Source: Methanosphaera sp. (GTDB taxonomy: Archaea; Methanobacteriota; Methanobacteria; Methanobacteriales; Methanobacteriaceae). Taken from it: DNA of 64,000 nucleotides. A program made the translations under genes and the position numbers. Location: positions 124,001-188,000 of the forward strand of contig NZ_JALEKL010000004.1 in NCBI RefSeq assembly GCF_022768985.1, in the 5' to 3' direction. Under the pieces are notes generated by a model that saw only the letters and a program-made list of their open reading frames with translations, searched no databases and had not been told where the DNA came from. Below are positions 27,270 to 34,177 of this stretch, in pieces. Position 1 is the stretch's first letter. Each line of letters starts with the position of its first letter.

Positions 27270-27962
27270 TTATTCAACATCTAAATACTTATGAATTTGA
27301 GGAATAATTGAGACATTAAATTCAACACCCATAAGCTCTGAAATTCTAAATAAATTATCTTTAGATGTCCATAAACTCATAGGACTTACAGGTTGGATAA
27401 TGATATTAACATCACACTTTACATGCATTTTTATATCATCACGAACTTTTCTAATAATATCAAGGGGTGTGGTTGGTGATACTACAATTTTTATGTAATA
27501 ATTAACATTTTCCTCTTCAAGAACATCAATAGTTTTTAATTCATTTGCATATACAGACTTCCATTCATCCTCACAACTAAAGTGTTCTGGAAGCTTAATA
27601 TCCATAGATACAAGATCTATAACATCAGATATTTTACGCATATTTTCAGGTAATGTAGCATTAGTTTCAAGCATTGCCTTATATGGATATTTTCTTAGAA
27701 ACTCACCAATATATTCATAGCTAAGTAGAGGTTCACCACCTGTTATTTCAAGTGAATGAAAATCAGTACTCATAAGTGACTCTATTTTATCATTTAACAT
27801 ATCATATGAATATTCATCACCTACAACATCACTAAGACTTTCTTGTGTATCACAGTATTTACAGTTAATATTACATCCTGCAAATCTAATGAAAATCTGT
27901 CTTTTTCCAATAAGTTCTCCTTCACCTTGAATACTTGAAAATACTTCGATTATTCTTGAAAT
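27270..27962 (-). CDS. queE: 7-carboxy-7-deazaguanine synthase, radical SAM (apparent ATT start)
   Basis: About 230 residues. The radical SAM cysteines are in Cys-Asn-Ile-Asn-Cys-Lys-Tyr-Cys (Cys-x3-Cys-x2-Cys) near 28-35, preceded by the QueE hallmark Ser-Ile-Gln-Gly-Glu-Gly and followed by Thr-Gly-Gly-Glu-Pro. It turns 6-carboxytetrahydropterin into 7-carboxy-7-deazaguanine, on the way to archaeosine in tRNA. The only upstream ATG (27980) is part of the ribosome binding site itself (ATGGGGAGGTG). The in-frame ATT at 27960-27962 is about 9 bases after GGAGG and gives Met-Ser-Arg-Ile-Ile-Glu-Val-Phe, the usual N-terminus. It follows queD by 30 bases. Confidence 0.92.
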   Translation of the reverse strand: MSRIIEVFSSIQGEGELIGKRQIFIRFAGCNINCKYCDTQESLSDVVGDEYSYDMLNDKIESLMSTDFHSLEITGGEPLLSYEYIGEFLRKYPYKAMLETNATLPENMRKISDVIDLVSMDIKLPEHFSCEDEWKSVYANELKTIDVLEEENVNYYIKIVVSPTTPLDIIRKVRDDIKMHVKCDVNIIIQPVSPMSLWTSKDNLFRISELMGVEFNVSIIPQIHKYLDVE

Positions 27963-27992
27963 AACACAACACCTCCCCATATTTTTTTTTAT

Positions 27993-28481
27993 CTAGAATT
28001 CTTTATGATATGATGCACCCTGTCCAATTCCTTCATTTACTTGTACTTCAATATATTCAAGAGTGTCTGTATTTTCTAATTTTTTAACAATTTCATCTGT
28101 TATATATACACTGAGTGATTCAGCAGTTGTAGCATCGATTGGAAGAAGTACAACATCACATTTTGGAAGTTTATATTCAAGTTCACCAAGAACTGTAAAT
28201 TCAACAGTTTTATCATCTTCATATGTAACTTCAAGATCTGGACTTTCAACAGGTATTAGTACTCTGTGATCAAGACTTTTACATACACTACGTGTTATAG
28301 ATTTAAGTTCTTTAAAGTCAATTACAAATCCAAATTGTCCTGATCTTTCACCTTCAACTTCAACATCTACAATATAGCTGTGACCATGAATTTTTCCACA
28401 AGATTCATGTCCTATTACCATGTGTGCTGCTGAAAATCTTAAATTTGTATGAATTCCATCGAGATTTACTTTCATTTTCAT
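27993..28481 (-). CDS. queD: 6-carboxy-5,6,7,8-tetrahydropterin synthase family
   Basis: A 162-residue member of the 6-pyruvoyltetrahydropterin synthase fold. Zinc ligands are His in Ser-Ala-Ala-His near 19 and the pair in Gly-His-Ser near 33-35 (Lys-Ile-His-Gly-His-Ser); Cys-28 just before is the catalytic Cys position, and Leu-Asp-His near 70 and Glu near 150 are also present. It makes 6-carboxytetrahydropterin from dihydroneopterin triphosphate for preQ0 and archaeosine synthesis. GGGGAAATT precedes the ATG. It lies directly upstream of queE, its pathway partner. Confidence 0.92.
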   Translation of the reverse strand: MKMKVNLDGIHTNLRFSAAHMVIGHESCGKIHGHSYIVDVEVEGERSGQFGFVIDFKELKSITRSVCKSLDHRVLIPVESPDLEVTYEDDKTVEFTVLGELEYKLPKCDVVLLPIDATTAESLSVYITDEIVKKLENTDTLEYIEVQVNEGIGQGASYHKEF

Positions 28482-28541
28482 AATATAATTTCCCCTATAA
28501 ATTTAATCTTCATTATCTAATCTTCATTATTTAATTTATTT

Positions 28542-29108
28542 TTAGAATACTTTTGTTTTAGTAATATCTTTCATTATAGTTTCAATAGTTTCAATGTATG
28601 TATTTGCAACCTTATCTTGAAGTTCATAAACATCATCCATTGAAATACCATTATCTTCAAGAGATGCAACATTAACATCAGCTGGTGTTCCTTTCTTTGT
28701 AATATTAACAGCAAAGTGGATTTTCATAGCACTAATTGATGCTGTTGCAATAGATACAGATAACTTACCATTATCAATAAATATATCATCACCATCTTGT
28801 GTAGTTTTAATACCATAATCAAGAAGTTTATCACGCATAATCATAACAAGCATGCGTTGTCTGTGATATGCAAGCTTTAAATTACCAGGCTGTTCATCAA
28901 AATGCTCAACAATAAAATGAAGCATCTTATTTCCTGTAATATCAAGACCTACATCTTCATAGTCAATAAGGTTATCACCAAGAATATTCATAGGACCTAC
29001 CCATGAAACAATAGTTGAATCTTTCACATTAAATTCCTGAAATGCCCATGATGGATTAATTTGACTACCATCATATTCATTACCATCTTCCCATTTTAAA
29101 AATTGCAT
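28542..29108 (-). CDS. DUF366-like archaeal protein
   Basis: A 188-residue soluble protein with Tyr-Asp-Gly-Ser-Gln-Ile near 13-18 and Pro-Ser-Trp-Ala-Phe, Val-Gly-Pro-Met and a conserved Phe-Ile-Val-Glu-His-Phe-Asp segment near 66. I recall these features from the archaeal DUF366 family, so the assignment is from memory. It heads the cluster with queD and queE on the same strand, 60 bases upstream. Its position suggests a role with deazapurine or tRNA modification, but no catalytic motif proves it. Confidence 0.6.
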   Translation of the reverse strand: MQFLKWEDGNEYDGSQINPSWAFQEFNVKDSTIVSWVGPMNILGDNLIDYEDVGLDITGNKMLHFIVEHFDEQPGNLKLAYHRQRMLVMIMRDKLLDYGIKTTQDGDDIFIDNGKLSVSIATASISAMKIHFAVNITKKGTPADVNVASLEDNGISMDDVYELQDKVANTYIETIETIMKDITKTKVF

Positions 29109-29368
29109 TTTATCATTTCCTCTATTATAATATTATTTATATAATTTTAACTTTAAAAAACTAGTTTAAAAATATTCCAACATTTAACTATAATATATTA
29201 AAATGAAACTATAGAATAAATCTTTCCACACCCACCACAAATTAAAATAAATATAGTACTTTTAATAGCATTAAATTTAATATAAATAGATAAGATAACT
29301 TTATTTAATAATTCTAATGATTAAATTAGACTTTTAAAAATTAATAAATTATGAGGGAGTAAAAAGCA

Positions 29369-30095
29369 ATGCGAGATAAAATGAAATCACCACTACTAAT
29401 TGCAGTAGTTATAATTGCTATAATTGCAATAGTTGGAATATATTCATTTGCCACAGCCCAGACATACTCAAATGTAACAATGGATGGAGTTAAATGTGAA
29501 GTACCAAAGGCAAACATAACAACACAAAAAGTAGATAACTACCAAATCTATGATGATAAGCAAAACAACTTCAAAATAGTAGTATATGACCTACTTGAGG
29601 AAGATCCACAATTTAATGAACTTAAAAATACAGCACAACAATGCAACAGCAGTAACAAAAGGAAATCTAACATATAATAAAACCTCATCAGGACTATGTA
29701 GCTTCTATAAAAACTATGAAAACAGGTATGTGCTAATTACAACAACAAATGAAGATGTAATGAAACATGTACTTGAAACACTAAGTGTAACACCACTAAA
29801 AATTGATGACATACTAAATTCAAACGATACAAACTCAACAAATGATCAACTAAAACAACAAGCACAAGCAGCAGTAAAGTCAGCAAAAGCAAAAGGTGGA
29901 GCAAAACAATACACATCAGGAGATGATGGATACTTCTACTCACCACAACATGATGAATACATTAAACATTATACAGGAAAAGATGGTCTTGATCATGTAA
30001 AAGGAAAAAGTGGATGGGATCAATCATACGATCCAAACACAGGGTACATGACAACAAAAGATAAAGATGGAAATGTATACTATGATGAGATGTAA
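29369..30095 (+). pseudogene. Frameshifted surface protein, paralog of the next gene
   Basis: The N-terminal part (from ATG 29369, with GGGAG upstream) encodes a basic start, a membrane helix ending in Ala-Thr-Ala-Gln and an extracellular domain. Near 29641 two A residues are missing relative to the next gene (AACAATGC versus AACAAAATGC), so the frame ends early at 29677 while the rest continues in another frame to 30095. Joining the frames gives about 241 residues. The rest is well preserved, so the lesion is recent, an assembly error, or a switchable tract. It is unlikely to make the full protein as given. Confidence 0.75.
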
Positions 30096-30116
30096 CAAAG
30101 AAAGGGAGATTATATT

Positions 30117-30866
30117 ATGCGAGATAAAATAAAACCACCATTAATAATTGTTGCTGTTATCATCATAGCACTTGCTATTGCTGGTGTCTATTCATTTGCC
30201 ACAGCCCAAACATATACTAATGTTACAATGGATGGAGTTAAATGTGAAGTTCCAAAGGCAAATATTACAACACAGAAAGTTGACAATCACCAGATATATG
30301 ATGATAAAGAAAATAACTTTAAAATTGTAGTATATGACTTAGTGGAGGATGATCCACAATTTAATGAACTTAAAAATACAGCACAACAAAATGCAACAGC
30401 AGTAACAAAAGGAAATCTAACATACAATAAAACCTCATCAGGGCTATGTAGCTTCTATAAAAACTATGAAAACAGGCATGTACTAATTACTGCAGCTGAT
30501 GAAAATATTATGCAACATGTACTTACAACACTTGATGTTACACCACTTAAAATTGATGATATTCTAAATTCAAATGATACAGATAATTCAACACTAAATT
30601 CTCAGCAAAAACAACAAGCACAGGCTGCTGTAAAATCATCATCAAAAGCATCAAAAAAATCTAGTAGTGGTAAATCATCCTCTGGTGGAGATGATGGATA
30701 TTATTATTCTCCACAAGCTGAAGATTATATTCGTGAATATACTGATAGTAATGGTGTACAACATACTCAAGGTAAAGGTGGATGGCACGAATCATATAAT
30801 CCAAAAACAGGATATATAAAATATACAGATAAACATGGAAATAGTTATTCTGATTACTTTAATTAA
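30117..30866 (+). CDS. Membrane-anchored extracellular protein (intact paralog)
   Basis: A 249-residue protein: basic start, one hydrophobic helix (about residues 9-27), then an extracellular domain with Asn-Val-Thr, Asn-Ile-Thr, Asn-Ala-Thr and Asn-Lys-Thr sequons. A Ser/Lys-rich linker near 185-203 leads to a C-terminal repeat-like domain rich in Gly, Tyr and Asp (Asp-Asp-Gly-Tyr-Tyr-Tyr-Ser-Pro; Gly-Gly-Trp). GGGAG precedes the ATG. It lies 21 bases after its frameshifted paralog. Known-family assignment is not possible by eye; the architecture suggests a surface or adhesion-type protein. Confidence 0.7.
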   Translation: MRDKIKPPLIIVAVIIIALAIAGVYSFATAQTYTNVTMDGVKCEVPKANITTQKVDNHQIYDDKENNFKIVVYDLVEDDPQFNELKNTAQQNATAVTKGNLTYNKTSSGLCSFYKNYENRHVLITAADENIMQHVLTTLDVTPLKIDDILNSNDTDNSTLNSQQKQQAQAAVKSSSKASKKSSSGKSSSGGDDGYYYSPQAEDYIREYTDSNGVQHTQGKGGWHESYNPKTGYIKYTDKHGNSYSDYFN

Positions 30867-30985
30867 GTAATCTTTTTTCTCTTTTTTTTATTCTTTTTTA
30901 TTAGATTTTTGTTTTAATATGATAATTTTTTTATAAGATTTAATATAAAGTTAGTATTAAGTTTATAAATTATTAGGGGATATGT

Positions 30986-31636
30986 ATGACTAAAGCTATA
31001 ACATTAAAAACTATTGATAAACCTGGGGTTTTAAGAGAAATTACAGATTTTATTGCAAATAAGGGTATTAATATTACTTATACTCATTTGTATATGGAGT
31101 CTAATGATTATGCATCTACTTATATTGAGTTTGATGATGTTGATAATGTTGATTCTTTAGTTGAGGATCTTCTTAAGTTGCCTGAGATTGTTGCAGCAAA
31201 AACTGATTCTTCAATGAGTGAAATTTGGGGTAAAAGAATTATTATTATTGGTGGTGGAGCTCAGGTTTCACAGGTAGCTCTTGGTGCTATTACAGAAGCT
31301 GATCGTCATAATCTTAGAGGTGAAAGAATTAGTATTGATACATTACCTCTTGTTGGTGAGGAGAAGTTAAGTCAGGTTATTGAGGCTGTTAGTTCACTTC
31401 CTCGTGTTGGTGTTCTTGTTTTAGCAGGTTCTATTATGGGTGGAAGTATTGTTGATTCTATTGATAAATTAAAAGAGGATTATGGTATTAAGGTTATTAG
31501 TCTTAATATGGTTGGTTCTGTTCGTGATCATGCTGATTTAGTTGTTACAGATCCAGTGCAGGCTGGTGTAATGGCTGTTATGACTGTTGCAAAAACTGCA
31601 AAATTTGATATTGATCGTGTTGATGAAGTTTTATAG
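30986..31636 (+). CDS. ACT-domain protein with C-terminal DUF5612 domain
   Basis: A 216-residue archaeal protein. Residues 1-75 form an ACT domain (Thr-Ile-Asp-Lys-Pro-Gly-Val-Leu-Arg-Glu-Ile, then the strand Ile-Thr-Tyr-Thr-His-Leu). Residues 85-216 contain a Rossmann-like start (Ile-Ile-Ile-Gly-Gly-Gly) and the conserved Gly-Ser-Ile-Met-Gly-Gly-Ser and Ala-Asp-Leu-Val-Val-Thr-Asp-Pro-Val-Gln-Ala-Gly segments of DUF5612. ACT domains usually bind amino acids, so a regulatory role is likely. GGGGAT precedes the ATG. Codon use is strongly T-ending, unlike the gene cluster just upstream. Confidence 0.8.
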   Translation: MTKAITLKTIDKPGVLREITDFIANKGINITYTHLYMESNDYASTYIEFDDVDNVDSLVEDLLKLPEIVAAKTDSSMSEIWGKRIIIIGGGAQVSQVALGAITEADRHNLRGERISIDTLPLVGEEKLSQVIEAVSSLPRVGVLVLAGSIMGGSIVDSIDKLKEDYGIKVISLNMVGSVRDHADLVVTDPVQAGVMAVMTVAKTAKFDIDRVDEVL

Positions 31637-31676
31637 TATTAAGTTTTATTTCCTCTCTTTTTTTTATTTCTTTTTT

Positions 31677-32714
31677 TTATTTTATTTCTGGTATTTTTTC
31701 AAGTTTTATGTATTCACCTAGTGCTTCTCTTGTTGTTCCTACAACTAGGTTGTATGATTTTTCATTTGTTGTTTTATCTATTACTTCTTCACATACACCA
31801 GATACAATTGCTGTTTCATTATTTAATACTTCACCTGCATAAGTATGAGTATATGATACTACATTTTCAATATCATACTTTACACCATCTAAATATTCAA
31901 TATCACTTATCTTATAGATAGATGGACTATCATATGATTGCTTATTTTCTTTAATTTTACATCTTATCTTCATTGGTCCTACTTGTTTGTAGTAACAATC
32001 TGGTTTTACATTTTCTTTGATATCTTCATCATTCATTGTTGAGAGTATGTCAAAGAGTGTTCCACATATTACTCCACGTATATTTTTACGCATTTCATAG
32101 AATTTAAATTCCTCAAAACTAAGTGTGTCATCTTTTATACGTTTGTTATATACAAATTCCCAGAAGTTATCATCTATTGGATCAAGTATACTTTCTGGGT
32201 CATTTTTTAGTTTTCCATATAGATTTCGTGCTTTTTTATGATTTTCAAGTCCAAAGATTATGAAGTCTATGTCTGATTTTTCATTTTGAAATCCTAGTAG
32301 TGCTGATCCTGTTATTCCCATATCATCATAGCTAATGCCAGCTTTGCTGTGGAATGTTTCTGCAAGTTTTTGAACTTTATTGTTGAATGGATTGTCTGTT
32401 TTATCTTCTAGTATTTGTTTTAGTTTTTCTGTTGGATTTAGTATTTTTTTAATGTCACATCTTGGTACTCCCATCATCTTCTTGTTTTCTACATTCCAGT
32501 CAAATAGGTAGTTTGGATGGTTTTCTTTGATGTAGGTGTATGCTTCATCTGATCCTACTTTTGTATATTTTATGCCGTTGTAGTTTCTATCTCCATCTTC
32601 TGATGGTATGTATCTTAAAAATGCAACTATGTACTCATCAGGATGTGTATATCCATTTATTGCAAAAAATAAGTCGTCTTTTGTTTGAATAAAATATCTA
32701 GGTTTTATATTCAT
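31677..32714 (-). CDS. Nucleotidyltransferase-fold protein
   Basis: A 345-residue protein. The middle holds a DNA-polymerase-beta-like nucleotidyltransferase motif: Gly-Ser-Ala-Leu-Leu-Gly-Phe with Ser-Asp-Ile-Asp-Phe-Ile-Ile near residues 140-160, giving the usual metal-binding Asp pair. The N-terminal 100 residues look like an accessory fold found in archaeal relatives; the C-terminal part (after 250) is strand-rich. Possible activities range from RNA or protein nucleotidyl transfer to an inactive scaffold. GGGATCTG stands upstream of the ATG. It converges on the ACT-domain gene. Confidence 0.7.
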   Translation of the reverse strand: MNIKPRYFIQTKDDLFFAINGYTHPDEYIVAFLRYIPSEDGDRNYNGIKYTKVGSDEAYTYIKENHPNYLFDWNVENKKMMGVPRCDIKKILNPTEKLKQILEDKTDNPFNNKVQKLAETFHSKAGISYDDMGITGSALLGFQNEKSDIDFIIFGLENHKKARNLYGKLKNDPESILDPIDDNFWEFVYNKRIKDDTLSFEEFKFYEMRKNIRGVICGTLFDILSTMNDEDIKENVKPDCYYKQVGPMKIRCKIKENKQSYDSPSIYKISDIEYLDGVKYDIENVVSYTHTYAGEVLNNETAIVSGVCEEVIDKTTNEKSYNLVVGTTREALGEYIKLEKIPEIK

Positions 32715-33500
32715 ATTTATGCAGATCCCTTCTGTTTTTTGTTGTTTATGTAGTATTTTTATAATTTTTAAATTATGTATTTTATATTAAAATAATACTA
32801 CAAATACTATTAAATGTTTATTGAATTAAAATAAAGTAACCTTTATATAGTATGATATTAAAATAAGTTAATTGTGAGAACATAAAATTATTCTAAAAAA
32901 AAATATCCACATTAATTATTTTATCTATTTGGAATAAAAGAAAAGAACTCATCAAGAATCAAATAAAAAAATAGTTTATATACATGTAATCTTATCTTAT
33001 ATCAAAAACGCTCACCATTTAAATTTAGTTGTTATATGTATTAAAGAATGCTAAACTAGAATTAATGATTCAGAAAAAAAATATACTAAATCCAGATATT
33101 AGTACCTCTGGAAAAATAAATACTTAAAAAATAATAAAAAAAATAAATCCCATTATATAAATTTAAGGAAAAAAAGATTTTGCCTAATATCTTTTTTTAA
33201 TAAACTTTTTTTTTGACATTATATAACTTTTTTTTTATAAAAACTAATTTTTTTTAACATAACTTAATGCTAATTTTTTATTAAAATAAGGATTTTATTT
33301 ACATGTAACTAGTATATATTAAAAATTATCATTTTTATCTACATATTATAAAATAATAAGATACTCTTTTAATTAAATAACTATTTATGTAAAATATATA
33401 TCTTTAAAATAAGTGTATTTTTAATTTAAATTATTTGAAAATTGTAATAAAAAAGGGGTAAAATATTTTTTTCTAAAAAAAGTTTTTGGTGATTAGATTT
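32715..33500. other. Longest gene-poor stretch; promoter-like element only
   Basis: About 786 bases of more than 75 percent A+T. TTTATATACATG near 32974-32985, with an A-run before it, looks like a BRE/TATA promoter on the + strand and is followed about 25 bases later by one of the few GC-bearing stretches (CGCTCACC at 33010-33017). No frame with a ribosome binding site follows it, so a small RNA is possible but unproven. No tRNA fold or C/D-box pair is seen. The right end carries the 3' signal of the zinc-ribbon gene. Confidence 0.4.
33446..33460 (-). terminator. C-run/U-run 3' signal of the feo operon
   Basis: In transcript sense TTTTACCCC is followed by six T, about 40 bases after the last zinc-ribbon stop. 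Confidence 0.5.
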
Positions 33501-33686
33501 TTAATATCCCATACGGAACATACTTGTAATTTTCTCAGCAAATGATTTTTTCTTTTTAGGTCCAGGAATTTTAACTGCATAGCCACAATTAGGACAAAGA
33601 ACTAAATCTCCACCACAACCACAGTTACAATCAAGGTTTTCTGCAGTTGATTCATCATATACTGTTCCACAAATTTTACATTCCAT
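33501..33686 (-). CDS. Small zinc-ribbon protein of the feo operon
   Basis: A 61-residue protein. It has Cys-Lys-Ile-Cys-Gly at the N-terminus, Cys-Asn-Cys-Gly-Cys near 20-24 and Cys-Pro-Asn-Cys-Gly near 32-36, enough for two metal sites, followed by a basic amphipathic helix (Lys-Lys-Lys-Lys-Ser-Phe-Ala-Glu-Lys-Ile). GGGAGG lies upstream of the ATG. It is related in layout to the next gene (33701-33910) and lies 14 bases downstream of it. The position at the end of feoA-feoB suggests a metal-handling or regulatory role in iron uptake, which is inferred from context only. Confidence 0.75.
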   Translation of the reverse strand: MECKICGTVYDESTAENLDCNCGCGGDLVLCPNCGYAVKIPGPKKKKSFAEKITSMFRMGY

Positions 33687-33700
33687 TACAGGTAGCCTCC

Positions 33701-33910
33701 CTAAGCTTTAAGTGATTCTTTAATTTTCTGCATAAATGATTTTTTATTATTATTTTTCATTGCTTTTTTACATGGTACTTCATGTCCACAGTTAGGACAA
33801 CGTATATTTTCTCCATGACATCCACCAAATGGACAACCACATTCACATGATTTTACAGTTTTAGGATCAAATCTACATCCACATAATCTGCATTGTAATT
33901 CTTCTACCAT
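33701..33910 (-). CDS. Small zinc-ribbon protein of the feo operon
   Basis: A 69-residue protein with Cys-Arg-Leu-Cys-Gly-Cys near 7-12, Cys-Glu-Cys-Gly-Cys near 23-27, Cys-His near 31 and Cys-Pro-Asn-Cys-Gly-His near 38-43, then a basic tail ending Lys-Ser-Phe-Met-Gln-Lys-Ile. The number and order of Cys match the next gene. GGAGAG precedes the ATG. It follows the two micro-ORFs by about 36 bases. Metal binding is very likely from the Cys pattern; the rest is context. Confidence 0.75.
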   Translation of the reverse strand: MVEELQCRLCGCRFDPKTVKSCECGCPFGGCHGENIRCPNCGHEVPCKKAMKNNNKKSFMQKIKESLKA

Positions 33911-33946
33911 ATTATTTTCTCTCCATTTAATTTATTTTTTTTTATT

Positions 33947-33991
33947 TTATTCTTTTTTGTTAGATTTTTTGGTATTTGCTCCACGTATCAT
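33947..33991 (-). CDS. Micro-ORF 2: 14-residue peptide in the feo operon
   Basis: A complete ORF encoding Met-Ile-Arg-Gly-Ala-Asn-Thr-Lys-Lys-Ser-Asn-Lys-Lys-Glu then TAA. A near-perfect Shine-Dalgarno, GGAGGTGA at 33997-34004, stands 5 bases before the ATG. The first nine residues are identical to those of the micro-ORF at 34030, with different codons at two positions. It lies between feoB and the zinc-ribbon genes. A peptide this short with so strong a ribosome binding site and a close paralog next door is unlikely to be chance; the function is unknown. Confidence 0.7.
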   Translation of the reverse strand: MIRGANTKKSNKKE

Positions 33992-34029
33992 ACTTTTCAC
34001 CTCCAAAGTTTTATTTTTTAAGATTAAAT

Positions 34030-34071
34030 TTAATCTTTATTATTTTTTTTAGTGTTTGCTCCACGTATCAT
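34030..34071 (-). CDS. Micro-ORF 1: 13-residue peptide in the feo operon
   Basis: A complete ORF encoding Met-Ile-Arg-Gly-Ala-Asn-Thr-Lys-Lys-Asn-Asn-Lys-Asp then TAA. GAGGTGA at 34079-34085 stands 7 bases before the ATG. It lies about 105 bases after the feoB stop and 38 bases before micro-ORF 2. The shared peptide (Met-Ile-Arg-Gly-Ala-Asn-Thr-Lys-Lys) and the basic, polar tail suggest either a functional micropeptide or a translated leader for the zinc-ribbon genes. Confidence 0.7.
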   Translation of the reverse strand: MIRGANTKKNNKD

Positions 34072-34177
34072 ATTTTTTTCACCTCATTAATTTAATTTAA
34101 AAATAATTTTTTTTGTTATAAGAAGAAAATTTTATAGGAGTATAAAAAAAATTAATTTTTATACTCATACTACTACT

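Noticed and set aside
29586-30095. Separate 169-codon gene after the 29369 ORF
   Set aside because: Comparison with the paralog shows it is the second half of one frameshifted gene, not an independent gene.
33958-34075. The two near-identical blocks upstream of the zinc-ribbon genes as simple regulatory repeats
   Set aside because: Each contains a Shine-Dalgarno, ATG, the same peptide and a stop in frame, and differs at silent positions, so coding is the better explanation.
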